DNA of 64,000 bases from Ralstonia sp. NFACC01 (GCF_900115545.1 NZ_FOWV01000002.1:434001-498000), one strand, 5' to 3'; positions 1 through 9,294 are shown, numbered from the stretch's first letter. Numbers and translations are program-made. Notes: a model not told the origin generated them from the sequence alone.

Positions 1-144
1 GGCAGTGCGCAGACGCCACCGCACCCCTTCCTGGCTGTGGTGGCGAGCGAGCACGCCGACGCAGTGCAAAAGAGCGTGGGCGATGCAGTGACGGCGGCGC
101 TGGAGGGCCGCCCGATCGATCCCACCGCAAACGCGCACACGTGA
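1..144 (+). CDS. C-terminal fragment of a phage tail-region protein (5' truncated)
   Basis: An open frame enters from the left edge and stops at TGA 142-144, giving 47 residues that begin GSAQTPPHPFLAVVASE. It lies 34 bases upstream of the tape-measure gene on the same strand, where Mu-type phages carry the tail assembly chaperone. That position is the only basis for suggesting a tail-assembly role. The visible residues are an alanine-rich amphipathic helix with a short polar tail, and I do not recognise a family. Confidence 0.5.
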   Translation, partial: GSAQTPPHPFLAVVASEHADAVQKSVGDAVTAALEGRPIDPTANAHT

Positions 145-178
145 GATCGGTGGCCTCAACAGACGAACAAGGATTCCT

Positions 179-2044
179 ATGAGCCTCGATGCTTACAAGA
201 TTGGGATACAGATTGCGTTGGTGGATAACGTTTCGCGTGGGTTGCTGTCGATCGCCGCGCAGTTTGAATCCGTCAACAAGAGTGCGGAGAAGTTGGAGAC
301 CCGGCTGGAGAAGGTCAAGAAGCTGACGGAGTTCGGCAGCGGCCTGTTCAAGGCCGGCAACGAGGCCGCCCACATGTGGGACAAACAGGTGGATGCTGCT
401 TCGAAATACCACGCAGTACTCGAGCGTATCAGCCGCTTTGACCCTGGCGCCGCAACGGCGAACGAGAAGTTCCTCAGAGGGCTGGACATCAAGGGCATGT
501 CGCTCACGGATGTCGGACAGCTCTTTGGCGGAGCCCAGACCATTCTGCAGAACTCGGCCCAGGCGCAGGACGTGACGAAACTGCTGGCCCAGGCTAGGAC
601 GGCCTTTGGCGCGGCAACCGGCGTCAAGGACGGCACGCAACTGGACAGCATGGCGCTCTCTGCGCTAAAGGTTGCACAGATGCGCGACGGCGTGATCGGC
701 GGAGACGGCAAGATCGATACGAAGAAGGTGGAAGAGACCTTCAACATGCTCGTCAATACGGCGATGGCCAGTGGCGGCGGTGTGCTACCGAAGGACTACC
801 TCGAAGCGATGCAGGGAGGCAAGTTGTCCGGCGCACTGAAGCCGGCTGAGGCTGCGGCGTTCGGGCTGAAGCAGTTCATGCAGGCCAATGGCGGCTCGAA
901 GGCCGGCGTTGATGCCATTTCCGCACTACAAGGCTGGGCGGCAGGAAGCATGTCGGCTGCGGTCGCGCATGAGCTGGAGCGCGTGAAGTTGCTTGACCCG
1001 AAGGCGGTGCACCGCGACAAGGCTGGACGCATCACCAGCGTGGATGCAATGGAGGGCAAGGAAGCGGAAGACTTCGCGAAGAATCCGCTTCAGTACTTGT
1101 TGGATGTGATCGTGCCGGCGTTGCGCAAGAGCGGATATACCGGGGACAGTCTCAACACCAAGCTGGGCAGCATGCTCGGCATGAAGGGGGAGAAGAACAT
1201 CCTGGAGCAGCTTCAGCACGAGAAGGAGCGAGCCGCGTCGTACCTCGCGAAAACCAGTACAGGCCCGGGGGGTGCCAAGCTTTACGAAAAGGAAAACGAA
1301 GGGTTCGAAGGGAAACTCAAGGACTACGAAGCCAAGAAAGTGAACCTTAATATCGCGCTTGGCGAACATATCCTGCCGTTGGTGATCTCGGCGTTGGAGA
1401 AGTTCAATGGGTTGATTGGCAACATCACACACCTTGCACAGGAGTTTCCCGGAGCGACAACAGCCATCATGGTGTTTGTCACGGCGTTGAAGTTCATCAA
1501 ATCGGCCGCTTCAAGTTTGCCGACGCTGGGCGGCCAGGTAGGACGTGGTTTTCTCGGCTCGTCGTTCACAAGGGCGGCTGCAGGATTGCTAACAGGCCCC
1601 GCTGCGCGCGTCGTCGGAGCCGGTGTGTTCGGTTGGGGAATCGGTACCGCGCTCCGCGCCCCCACGGACTCCGTGATCCACTCAATGACAGGCGGCAAGA
1701 AGTCCCAGCTTTGGGACCTCATCACTGGAGTGGATAGAACGAAGCTGGCGGCCACAGGCGGTTACACGCAAGCCGAGTTGGATTCGGTGAAGCGAGGTGG
1801 AGGCGTGAAGCTAAGTGCAGGAGCGCAGGAGCGCATGGATTCGGGTGAGCTGGGGCGCGCTTGGTTCAGACGCTCTATTGCGGGGCCACAACCCGAGCAG
1901 CGCTCCGACATCAAGCTGGTTCTGAGGGATGGTCGGCTGCTGGCTGACGTTGTGTTTGACCACCTCCAGTCAAATCTGGCTCGCCCGCAGACTGGCGCAC
2001 GAGACTTCAACTCTCGCATGAATCTCATGCCATCCGGACTCTGA
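179..2044 (+). CDS. Phage tail tape measure protein
   Basis: This 621-aa protein is likely the tape measure that sets tail length and is released during DNA ejection. The N-terminal third is helical and charged, with a coiled-coil-like stretch at about residues 30-60 (KSAEKLETRLEKVKKL). A hydrophobic segment lies near residues 420-450, and a Gly/Ala-rich hydrophobic stretch follows to about 500, as is usual in tape measures. It is short for the family, which suggests a short tail. The ATG at 179 follows an AAGGA ribosome site (about 169-173). The next gene starts 5 bases after its stop, so they share the late tail operon. The call rests on composition and gene order, since no catalytic motif exists for this family. 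Confidence 0.8.
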   Translation: MSLDAYKIGIQIALVDNVSRGLLSIAAQFESVNKSAEKLETRLEKVKKLTEFGSGLFKAGNEAAHMWDKQVDAASKYHAVLERISRFDPGAATANEKFLRGLDIKGMSLTDVGQLFGGAQTILQNSAQAQDVTKLLAQARTAFGAATGVKDGTQLDSMALSALKVAQMRDGVIGGDGKIDTKKVEETFNMLVNTAMASGGGVLPKDYLEAMQGGKLSGALKPAEAAAFGLKQFMQANGGSKAGVDAISALQGWAAGSMSAAVAHELERVKLLDPKAVHRDKAGRITSVDAMEGKEAEDFAKNPLQYLLDVIVPALRKSGYTGDSLNTKLGSMLGMKGEKNILEQLQHEKERAASYLAKTSTGPGGAKLYEKENEGFEGKLKDYEAKKVNLNIALGEHILPLVISALEKFNGLIGNITHLAQEFPGATTAIMVFVTALKFIKSAASSLPTLGGQVGRGFLGSSFTRAAAGLLTGPAARVVGAGVFGWGIGTALRAPTDSVIHSMTGGKKSQLWDLITGVDRTKLAATGGYTQAELDSVKRGGGVKLSAGAQERMDSGELGRAWFRRSIAGPQPEQRSDIKLVLRDGRLLADVVFDHLQSNLARPQTGARDFNSRMNLMPSGL

Positions 2045-2049
2045 TCACC

Positions 2050-3012
2050 ATGCCCGACTTCGTTCTCAAACTCGGAAGTTTCCAGTTCAAGGATTTGGAA
2101 GTACCCGAAAGCATCCCGTTTGGAGGGACGCAGAAACTTGCCATGCATGACTTGGTGGGTGGCACGCGTGTGATCGATTCGATGGGGGCATTCTGCGGCC
2201 CAGTCGAATGGTCCGGGTGGCTCCTCGGCAAGGATGCGTTGGCGCGCGCGCGCCAGTTGGACGACATGCGCGAACGCGGCGCCTCGTTGTTGCTGCAGTG
2301 GTCCGAAATCTACTACGCCGTCGTCATTCGCGACTTTCGAGCGGATTTTCAACGCGCCTACAAGATCCCGTACAAGATCACCTGCGAAGTGGCGAGCGAT
2401 CTGTCGAAATTTGCAGGCAGTGATGCAGACCAGAGCATCGATGGCCAGATCAAGAGCGATGCCGCGGCCGTGACGGACATGGGCAGCGCGATTGGCGACG
2501 GCACGTTGTCTGGCCTGATCGATTCGGCCAATTCAGCGATCGACACCGTAGCGAGTTTTGCCAACGCGGCGCAGTCAACCCTGAGCAGCGTTCTGCAGCA
2601 AGTAACGGCGGTGCGTGATCGCGCTCAAGCCCTGATCGCATCAGCCAACACCACGCTGAAACAGGTCACGACGCTGGGCGGCATCTTGCCGAATAACCCC
2701 GTATCGCAGCAAGTGGAAAAGTTGGCTGGCCAAGTGACTTCCGCATTGAACCTTCCGGTGCTGGTTCAGCTTGACCGCGTTGCCGGCCGAATGCAGAAGA
2801 ACGTCGAGTCGGTCTACAAGAGCGCCAAGCACGTGGTGACGGTCGGTGGCGATCTGATGAAGATGGCAGCCAAGGAATATAACGACGCAATGGCTTGGAC
2901 CAGCTTGGCCAGGGCCAACCCCGAGCTCTTGTGGGACCCGCTGGTGCAAGGTGTAAAAACCCTGATCGTGCCACCCAACAAGGACCGTGCCGGCGGCTTG
3001 CCAAAGCCCTAG
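2050..3012 (+). CDS. Mu gpN-like / DNA circularisation N-terminal domain tail protein
   Basis: 320 aa. The N-terminal 120 residues (MPDFVLKLGSFQFKDLEVPE, then GGTQKLAMHDLVGGTRVIDS and WSGWLLG) have the pattern of the so-called DNA circularisation protein N-terminal domain. In Mu and SfV this is gpN, a tail-tip/baseplate hub component rather than a real circularisation enzyme. The rest is a long Ala/Ser/Val-rich helical region (about 140-290) of low complexity. It sits between the tape measure and the gpP-like gene, which is the expected place. A strong intrinsic terminator follows its stop. Confidence 0.8.
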   Translation: MPDFVLKLGSFQFKDLEVPESIPFGGTQKLAMHDLVGGTRVIDSMGAFCGPVEWSGWLLGKDALARARQLDDMRERGASLLLQWSEIYYAVVIRDFRADFQRAYKIPYKITCEVASDLSKFAGSDADQSIDGQIKSDAAAVTDMGSAIGDGTLSGLIDSANSAIDTVASFANAAQSTLSSVLQQVTAVRDRAQALIASANTTLKQVTTLGGILPNNPVSQQVEKLAGQVTSALNLPVLVQLDRVAGRMQKNVESVYKSAKHVVTVGGDLMKMAAKEYNDAMAWTSLARANPELLWDPLVQGVKTLIVPPNKDRAGGLPKP

Positions 3013-3035
3013 CGAGCCGCTTTCATCAACCAGAC

Positions 3036-3059
3036 AGCCCCGCAACGCGGGGCTTTTTT
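3036..3059 (+). terminator. Intrinsic terminator inside the tail operon
   Basis: AGCCCCGC (3036-3043), a 3-base AAC loop and GCGGGGCT (3047-3054), followed by six T (3054-3059). The 8-bp perfect stem ends only a few bases before the ATG of the gpP-like gene at 3063. The GGGGC of the right arm is the only purine-rich stretch available as its ribosome site. Confidence 0.85.
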
Positions 3060-3062
3060 CTT

Positions 3063-4154
3063 ATGAGCCTGAACAAGCTACCCGTGATACCCGGTGTACG
3101 GCAGCCGCGATCGATCGTAAAGGTGGGCGGCGAGCGCATTCCGGCGTGTGTGAGTTGGTCGGTCCTGAGCAATTCGTACGAGCAGGCGGACACGTTCCTG
3201 GTCACTCTCGCAACGGCTGTCTTGCCGCCAGATCGCGACGCGAACTGGTTCTCCAGTCAGCTTGAATTGCTGGTCGAGATCTTTGCTGGCTTTCCGTCAA
3301 ATCCTAGCCAGTACGACGAGGCCGATCTTGAAAGTCTGATCTATGGCCGTGTGGACAGCGTTGAACTGGATCCGGTTTCGGCTCAACTCACGCTGAGCGG
3401 CCGGGATCTGACGGCGCTGTTTATCGATGAGAAGGTGACGTTGCAGTTCCAGAACCTGACAGCCTCAAGCGTGGCAGCAAAGCTGGCAGCCAAGCATGGT
3501 TTGCAAGTTGCGGGTCCGGTCACCAAGCAGAGCATCGGTAAAGCCTACGCACGTGACAACGTAAGCCTGACGCATCAGCAAACCGAGTGGGATTTGCTGG
3601 CCGCGCTCGCTCGGGCTGAAGGGTTTATCTGTTACGTGACTGGCAAGACGCTGCACTTCGAACCGCGTCCTGCGCCCGCAGCCGAACCGTACGAGCTGCG
3701 CTGGGGGCGCGATGAGAGGGGCAACGCGGAAGCAAACATGGCAACCCTGCAGCTTTCGCGCGATCTGACGGTTGCAAAAGGCGTCACGGTCGAAGCGCGC
3801 TCATGGAATGCGAAGCAGGGTAAGCGATTCTTCGCCCGCTACACCAATGCGTCAGGTGGCGATCAGGGCCAGAAGCCGACGCATACCGTCGAGCGCAACG
3901 GACTCGATCAGGCCGGAGTCAAGCGCCTGGCCAAGCAGAAGTACGACGAAGTCGCACAGCACGAAATGAAGCTACGCGCCCGCCTGCCTGCAGATCAAAT
4001 CCTCACGCCCACCGACACGCTCCGGCTGACAGGTACGGGCACCGGTTTCGATCAGGACTACCTCATCGACAGCATCACACGCAGCATGAGCCTGAGCGAG
4101 GGCTATGTGATGGACATATCGGCCAAGAACATCAACAAGGGAACGAGCACATGA
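3063..4154 (+). CDS. Mu gpP-like baseplate hub protein (phage late control D / gp44 type)
   Basis: 363 aa starting MSLNKLPVIPGVRQPRSIVK at ATG 3063. The frame is open further upstream across the terminator, so the short spacing from the hairpin and the family-typical start decide this ATG. It matches the P/D (gp44, gp27-like) hub proteins that form the ring threaded by the spike: a beta-rich N-terminal half, the DLTALFIDEK region, then an EWDLLAALARAEGFICYV segment typical of this family. It overlaps the spike gene by four bases (ATGA), which implies coupled translation. No enzyme function is expected. Confidence 0.78.
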   Translation: MSLNKLPVIPGVRQPRSIVKVGGERIPACVSWSVLSNSYEQADTFLVTLATAVLPPDRDANWFSSQLELLVEIFAGFPSNPSQYDEADLESLIYGRVDSVELDPVSAQLTLSGRDLTALFIDEKVTLQFQNLTASSVAAKLAAKHGLQVAGPVTKQSIGKAYARDNVSLTHQQTEWDLLAALARAEGFICYVTGKTLHFEPRPAPAAEPYELRWGRDERGNAEANMATLQLSRDLTVAKGVTVEARSWNAKQGKRFFARYTNASGGDQGQKPTHTVERNGLDQAGVKRLAKQKYDEVAQHEMKLRARLPADQILTPTDTLRLTGTGTGFDQDYLIDSITRSMSLSEGYVMDISAKNINKGTST

Positions 4155-4819
4155 TCCAACAGCTTCGCAACCAGATGGTGCTCGCCGCGATGATGGCGCA
4201 GTCGAATCGCGCAGAGAACCGCATGGGCATCGTCACCAGCTACGACCCCGGGACGGCCTCTGCGCGGGTACGCCTCCAACCTGAAGACCCCGCCGACCCA
4301 GCGCGCTCGCTGACAGGCTGGATGCCCGTTGCCTCTGCCTGGGTCGGCAATGGCTGGGGCATCGATGCGCCGGTCAGCCCGGGTGATCAGGTGGAGGTGC
4401 AGTTCCTGGGCGGCGACATCGAGAACGGCTACATCTGCGCGCGTTTGTTCAGCGATCAGGCGCGGCCGACCGGTGCGCAGTCGGGCGAGTTCTTCCTGAC
4501 GCACGCGTCGGGCTCCAAGCTGCAATTCCACAACGACGGCACGGTCACGCTCATCAGCGCGGGCACGCTCAGCAGCCAGGCGCCGCAGTGGAATCACAAG
4601 GGCCCAGTGCAAATCGACGGCGCGTTGCTGGTCACGCAAACCATCACCGGACAAGCCGGCATGGCGGTGTCGGGCAACAACGGCACCGGCAACTCGATGA
4701 GTATCAGCGGCAATACGCAGTTCAGCGGTCAGGTTTCGGCGAATGGCCACCGGATCGACGACACACACCGCCATACGGGCGTGCAGTCCGGGTCCAGCAC
4801 CACAGGGAGCGTGGCATGA
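4151..4819 (+). CDS. Phage baseplate assembly protein V (Mu gp45-like spike)
   Basis: 222 aa. The N-terminal OB-fold-like domain (about 20-105, with RMGIVTSYDPGTASARVRL and VSPGDQVEVQFLGGDIENG) is followed by a repetitive beta-helix-like region and a tip ending DDTHRHTGVQSGSSTTGSVA. The HxH pair (HRH) and GVQSGSSTTG tail match P2 gpV and Mu gp45 spikes, whose apex HxH motif binds iron in crystal structures. The role is membrane piercing at the start of infection. Start and stop overlap both neighbours by four bases, consistent with translational coupling. Confidence 0.88.
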   Translation: MIQQLRNQMVLAAMMAQSNRAENRMGIVTSYDPGTASARVRLQPEDPADPARSLTGWMPVASAWVGNGWGIDAPVSPGDQVEVQFLGGDIENGYICARLFSDQARPTGAQSGEFFLTHASGSKLQFHNDGTVTLISAGTLSSQAPQWNHKGPVQIDGALLVTQTITGQAGMAVSGNNGTGNSMSISGNTQFSGQVSANGHRIDDTHRHTGVQSGSSTTGSVA

Positions 4820-5196
4820 CGCAGCAACTTCTGAACGACGCGAGCCACTGGGTGGGCGGCGACATCACGGTGTCGCCCACCGGCGACCTGGGCCTGGCCA
4901 GTGCTGACCTGCGTACGCAGCAACGCATCGTGCGGCGCCTCGTCACCAACCCTGGCGACTACATCTTCCACACCGACTACGGCGCGGGCCTGCCGCAGAA
5001 GATCGGCGAAACGCTCGACGTGCCGGCGCTGCGCGGGCTGATCCGCTCGCAAATCCTGCAAGAAGCTGGCGTTGCGCAAGATCCCGAGCCGCAGGTGGAT
5101 GTCGCGGCCATCACCGGTGGTGTGAGCGTGCGCGTTCTGTACAGCAGCGCGGTCACACGTGAGCCGGTGTCCCTTCAATTCAATGTGAGCAAGTGA
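4816..5196 (+). CDS. Baseplate wedge protein, Mu gp46 / gp25-like
   Basis: 126 aa from ATG 4816, which overlaps the stop of the V gene. The core NPGDYIFHTDYGAGLPQKIG followed by LRGLIRSQILQE is characteristic of the Mu gp46/GpW-gp25 family of small baseplate wedge proteins. The frame is open upstream within the V gene, but the ATGA overlap and the family length fix this start. It is the expected gene between V and the J-like gene. It is structural, at the tail end plate. Confidence 0.82.
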   Translation: MTQQLLNDASHWVGGDITVSPTGDLGLASADLRTQQRIVRRLVTNPGDYIFHTDYGAGLPQKIGETLDVPALRGLIRSQILQEAGVAQDPEPQVDVAAITGGVSVRVLYSSAVTREPVSLQFNVSK

Positions 5197-5197
5197 T

Positions 5198-6328
5198 ATG
5201 TCCATTCAGACGCAAGACTGGGTGACGCTCGTGCGCAACCAGGTGGCGGCCATCCAGGGCTACGCCAAGGTGCTGGTCGACCTGACCGTCGGATCGGTGC
5301 TGCGCGCCGTCGTTGAGGCCAATGCGGCGGTCACGGTGTGGCTGCAAGGGTTGATCCTGCAGGTGCTGGCGATTACCCGGGCGGCAACCTCGAGCGGCGC
5401 CGATCTCGATACGTGGATGGCCGATTTCGGCTTGACACGCTTGGCCGCTGTGCCGGCCACGGGCAGCGTCACGTTCTCGCGCTTCACGGTCACGCAGCAG
5501 GTGCTGGTACCGCTGACAGCCGTGGTGCAGACCGGCGATGGCACGCAGCAGTTCAACGTGGTGGTCGATACGACCAGTCCCGCCTATAGCGCCGCACTTG
5601 GGGGCTATGTGATCGCAGCCGGCACGGCCAGCGCGAGCGTGCCAGTGCAAGCGGTCACGCCAGGCGTGGCGGGCAACGCGGTGGCGGGTGCGGTGTCCAC
5701 CATCGTAGGTGCGATCTCCGGTGTGGATACGGTGAGCAATGCCGCGGCCTTCGTCAACGGAGCGGATGCGGAGCCCGATACCGCATTCCGTTCGCGCTTC
5801 ATCGCCTATGTTGCGAGTCTGTCGAAGGCCACCAGGACGGCCATCGGCTCCGCCATCGCCAGCGTCAAGCAGGGGCTGACGTATGTGATCCTGGAGAACC
5901 AGACCTATGCCGGCTTGCCGCAGAACGGCACGTTCATCGTGATTGTGGATGACGGCACGGGCTCGCCCACGTCAACGCTGCTTGCCAGCGTGAGCAACGC
6001 CGTGGATGCCGTGCGCCCGGTGACGAGCACGTTCTATGTGTACGGGCCTGTCGTCGTTAACGCCACGGTCTCCATGAGCATCACCACGGCTGCGGGCTAC
6101 ACGCACCAGGCCGTCGCGCTGCAAGTGCAGGCGGCCTTGCTGAGCTACATCAACAGCTTGCCGCTGGGCACAGCTTTGACGTATTCGCGGCTGGCGCAGG
6201 TGGCGTATGACGCGTCGCCTGCAGTTACCAACGTCACGGGCACATTGCTCAACGGCAGCACAGCGGATTTGCCGGCCACCAGCCTGCAGGTCATCAAAGC
6301 CACAACCAACTCCATCACGGTGACGTAA
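5198..6328 (+). CDS. Baseplate J-like protein (Mu gp47)
   Basis: 376 aa, close to Mu gp47 and P2 gpJ-like proteins that form the wedge arms around the hub. The N-terminus contains the hallmark stretch with SVLRAVVEANAAVTVWLQ. The middle has the repeated Val/Thr/Ala beta-rich sequence and the ADAEPDTAFRSRFIAY motif that is very typical of the family. It starts one base after the gp46-like stop and ends overlapping the next ATG, so the baseplate genes form one tightly packed unit. Confidence 0.88.
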   Translation: MSIQTQDWVTLVRNQVAAIQGYAKVLVDLTVGSVLRAVVEANAAVTVWLQGLILQVLAITRAATSSGADLDTWMADFGLTRLAAVPATGSVTFSRFTVTQQVLVPLTAVVQTGDGTQQFNVVVDTTSPAYSAALGGYVIAAGTASASVPVQAVTPGVAGNAVAGAVSTIVGAISGVDTVSNAAAFVNGADAEPDTAFRSRFIAYVASLSKATRTAIGSAIASVKQGLTYVILENQTYAGLPQNGTFIVIVDDGTGSPTSTLLASVSNAVDAVRPVTSTFYVYGPVVVNATVSMSITTAAGYTHQAVALQVQAALLSYINSLPLGTALTYSRLAQVAYDASPAVTNVTGTLLNGSTADLPATSLQVIKATTNSITVT

Positions 6329-6996
6329 TGGCAACCGGTGACCAACAAGACATCTTCACGCGCATACGCGGGTATCTACCGCGCTGGTTTGGTGATGTGG
6401 CGCAGTCGCCCATCCTCAACGGGCTGCTGCAGGGCCTCGCATACAGCGGCGCCTATGTCTACGACCTGTATGCCTATGCGAGGCAGCAGACGCGCATTCT
6501 GACCGCCACCGATGGCTGGCTCGACATGATTGCGGTCGACTTCTTTGGCCTGTCGATCCGGCGCAGGACCGGGCAATCCGACGCATCGTTTCGTGCAAAC
6601 ATCGTCGCCAACCTGTTTCGTGAACGCGGCACGCGCGGCGCCATCATTCGCGTGCTGACCGACCTGACCGGACGTGCCCCGACAATCATCGAACCAAGCC
6701 GCCCCGCGGACTGCGGCGCCTACGATGCGCCGAACAGCGGCTACGGCATGGCCGGCGCTTACGGGCAGGTCTCGCTGACGTATCAGGCGTTTGTGCAGGC
6801 ATATCGCCCGCTCGGCAGCGGCATCCCGAACGTGGCCGGCTACAGCATCGTCACCACGGGCTACAGCGCGCCGTCGCAAGGCGAATACGTTGACGCGTCG
6901 ATGAGCAGCAACACCGTGTCCGACGCTGACATCTACGCCGCGATCGAATCGGTACGGCCAGCGGCCTCGATCATCTGGACGCGCATCAGCTCCTAG
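6328..6996 (+). CDS. Mu gp48-like tail/baseplate protein
   Basis: 222 aa. It begins MATGDQQDIFTRIRGYLPRW and continues with DGWLDMIAVDFFGLSIRRR and RANIVANLFRERGTRGAI. These fit the phage tail protein I / Mu gp48 type of wedge-end proteins that join the baseplate to the tail fibre. The C-terminal part is rich in Gly, Tyr and Ser. Family assignment rests mainly on its place between the J-like gene and the fibre gene. A terminator follows its stop. Confidence 0.7.
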   Translation: MATGDQQDIFTRIRGYLPRWFGDVAQSPILNGLLQGLAYSGAYVYDLYAYARQQTRILTATDGWLDMIAVDFFGLSIRRRTGQSDASFRANIVANLFRERGTRGAIIRVLTDLTGRAPTIIEPSRPADCGAYDAPNSGYGMAGAYGQVSLTYQAFVQAYRPLGSGIPNVAGYSIVTTGYSAPSQGEYVDASMSSNTVSDADIYAAIESVRPAASIIWTRISS

Positions 6997-7028
6997 GTGC
7001 GCACACACGCCTTCCTAACCACCGACAG

Positions 7029-7051
7029 CCCGGCACTACGCCGGGTTTTTT
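7029..7051 (+). terminator. Intrinsic terminator before the tail-fibre gene
   Basis: CCCGGC (7029-7034), a five-base loop and GCCGGG (7040-7045), followed by six T (7046-7051). A GGAG ribosome site (7057-7060) and the TTG start of the fibre gene follow directly. It is the second of three such hairpins in the operon. Confidence 0.8.
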
Positions 7052-7067
7052 CTTTTGGAGAACAGTC

Positions 7068-8726
7068 TTGGATCGTCAGATTGTCTACAGCGGCCAGGTG
7101 CCGCAAACCACGGACCTGCTGAACACGAACCGGCAGACCATGATCGCGCTGGCAAAGCTCTGCGCTGATCTGTTCGGCACATCCACCGTCATCTCGGGCC
7201 TGGGCTGCGTGCCCACCACGCCCGCATCGATGAGCGTGGCCGTCAACCCGGGGCAGATCTACCAGCTCGCCAATGTGGACGGCACGCCGTACAGCGCACT
7301 GCCGCAAGATACTGCGCATAGCCTGCTGAAGCAGGGCATCTTGATGGACGCGCAGTCCTTCGTCCTCGCGGCGCCGGCCACGTCGGGCTATAGCCAGAAC
7401 TACCTGATCCAGGCGGCCTACCTTGAGAGCGACGTCAACAACGTCGTGCTGCCGTACTACAACAGCGCGAATCCGTCGCAAGCGTTCAACGGGCCGGGCG
7501 GCAGTGGCAATGCGCAGCCGACGACGCGGGCGGGGCAGGTGTCGTTGCAACTCGTGGCCGGCACCGCTGCATCTACGGGCACGCAGACCACGCCGGCTGT
7601 AACCGCGGGCTACGTAGGGTTGGCCGTCATCACGGTCGCCAACGGGCAGAGCACGATTACCAACGCCAGCATCGCCCCGTATCCCAACGTGCCGACGGCA
7701 CCAACGGGTGGCTTTCTGGCGGCCATCGGCGAGCGCTATTCCAGCATCCAGAACGTGGCCACATCGAGCACGCTTACCACGGCGGCGCTTGGCGCACTGG
7801 TCAACGTCACGGCCACCGGCCAGACCATGACGCTGCCGCCCGCAGCCAGCTGCCCGAACGGCACGAGCATCTGCGTGACCTATATGCAGGCCAGCGGCTC
7901 GACCACCGTCACGCGCAATGGTGCCGATACGCTCGCGTTCGGCCAGGGCAGCAGCGCCAACAGCCTCACGCTGAATCCCGGTGAGGCTGTGCAGTTTGTG
8001 TCGAACGGGGTGAATGGGTGGGTGAGTGCAGGGCAGACATTGACGACGGGGGTAACGCCGGCGCAGTTTGATAGCAGTGGGAAGTTGGCTACGACAGCGT
8101 TTGTGCAGCAAGCGCTGGGGAGCTTCTCCGGAGACCGCGGCGTTGCCGCGACGGGCGTTTTGACGCTGACGCCGGCCGATGTAGGTAAGCGTATCGAGCT
8201 TGGTGCGGGTGCGATTGCGACACTTCCACTGTGTTCCAGCATCCCCAAGGGGGCAGTGATCTTTGTTTCCGCCAGTCCGGCGGTCACGAATGCGGTGATT
8301 CAACGTCAAGGTTCTAATGACACTATTGCGTTCAATAACTCCGGCGCCTATACGAGCTATACCCTTGGCGCCGGTTGCGATGTTCTGCTTGTGAACGATG
8401 GAGGTATTTGGCGGGGCCACCTTGGGACTGAGACGCTGCGGACGTCGAATCTCTTTTCGAACTCATTGCAGTCAAGCGGTTACCAGAAGTTGCCAAGTGG
8501 TTTGATTATCCAATGGGGGTATGCGAATGGCTCTGCATCCACGGACATAACCGTGACGATGCCGATCGCTTTCCCGAACAAGTTTGCATCCGTCGCATTT
8601 GCGGGCGATTACACAGTTGGCAGCGGCTTAGTCGCAGCCGTGGCCTGTTGGATCAATGGGCCATCAAGTTTTACAAGCCGGTCGACCGTTTCGGTTTCGA
8701 CTCATTGGATCGCAATTGGATACTGA
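7068..8726 (+). CDS. Phage tail fibre protein (receptor-binding)
   Basis: 552 aa with a TTG start at 7068 placed 7 bases after GGAG. The N-terminus (DRQIVYSGQVPQTTDLLNTN) is the attachment domain seen in many proteobacterial prophage fibres. A Gly/Thr/Ser/Ala-rich shaft follows, then the LATTAFVQQALG linker common before fibre tips. The C-terminus (YQKLPSGLIIQWGY, MPIAFPNKF and a final IGY) resembles the gp53-like fibre tip domain. From about 8000 onward the DNA is visibly less GC-rich and uses different codons than the first half, which suggests exchange of the tip by recombination. Confidence 0.85.
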   Translation: MDRQIVYSGQVPQTTDLLNTNRQTMIALAKLCADLFGTSTVISGLGCVPTTPASMSVAVNPGQIYQLANVDGTPYSALPQDTAHSLLKQGILMDAQSFVLAAPATSGYSQNYLIQAAYLESDVNNVVLPYYNSANPSQAFNGPGGSGNAQPTTRAGQVSLQLVAGTAASTGTQTTPAVTAGYVGLAVITVANGQSTITNASIAPYPNVPTAPTGGFLAAIGERYSSIQNVATSSTLTTAALGALVNVTATGQTMTLPPAASCPNGTSICVTYMQASGSTTVTRNGADTLAFGQGSSANSLTLNPGEAVQFVSNGVNGWVSAGQTLTTGVTPAQFDSSGKLATTAFVQQALGSFSGDRGVAATGVLTLTPADVGKRIELGAGAIATLPLCSSIPKGAVIFVSASPAVTNAVIQRQGSNDTIAFNNSGAYTSYTLGAGCDVLLVNDGGIWRGHLGTETLRTSNLFSNSLQSSGYQKLPSGLIIQWGYANGSASTDITVTMPIAFPNKFASVAFAGDYTVGSGLVAAVACWINGPSSFTSRSTVSVSTHWIAIGY

Positions 8727-8730
8727 AAAC

Positions 8731-9294
8731 ATGACCCGCAAATTCGCAGCATACGACTCCCAAGGCCACATCACCGCCTACTACGACAACATCGACAGCC
8801 CCGTCCCCGATGGCATGACCAATGTCATCGAAATCACGCAAGACGAATGGCTCGCTTGTATCAACCACCCTGGCTACACAGTGGTGAACGGTGCATTGGT
8901 CGCACCATTGCCGCCGACGAATGAGGAACTGCTGGCGCAAGCGAAAGCGTTGCAAACCACCAAAGCCAGCACCGCCTGCGCCTCGGCCCTCACCACCGGC
9001 TTCACCTCATCCGCCCTCGGCACACCCCACACCTACCCATCCCAAGACGACGACCAACGCAACCTCCAAAGCGCCGTCAGCGCCTCGGCTGTCGCACCGT
9101 CAAACTTGACAACACCCATCTGGTGCGCCAACAACGATGCCTGGTCCTTCACCGCGCACACTGCCGCACAAATCCAGCAAGTCAACGCCGACTGGCTGGC
9201 CCACCGCGTCGCCGCGCAGCAGAAGTACGCCGACCTGATCGCCAGGATCAACGCCGCAACCAGTATTGAAGAGGTGCAAGCCATCGACTGGTAA
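8731..9294 (+). CDS. DUF4376-type tail-fibre-associated protein
   Basis: 187 aa from ATG 8731, four bases after the fibre stop. The N-terminus (TRKFAAYDSQGHITAYYD) is that of small fibre-tip or fibre-assembly proteins. The C-terminal half (KASTACASALTTGFTS, the ANNDAWSFTAHTAAQIQQVN region and a final W) matches the DUF4376 pattern found next to many phage fibre genes. It is probably a fibre chaperone or tip component. The family function is not established. Codons CAC, ACC and CCC are unusually dense between 8960 and 9110. Confidence 0.65.
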   Translation: MTRKFAAYDSQGHITAYYDNIDSPVPDGMTNVIEITQDEWLACINHPGYTVVNGALVAPLPPTNEELLAQAKALQTTKASTACASALTTGFTSSALGTPHTYPSQDDDQRNLQSAVSASAVAPSNLTTPIWCANNDAWSFTAHTAAQIQQVNADWLAHRVAAQQKYADLIARINAATSIEEVQAIDW

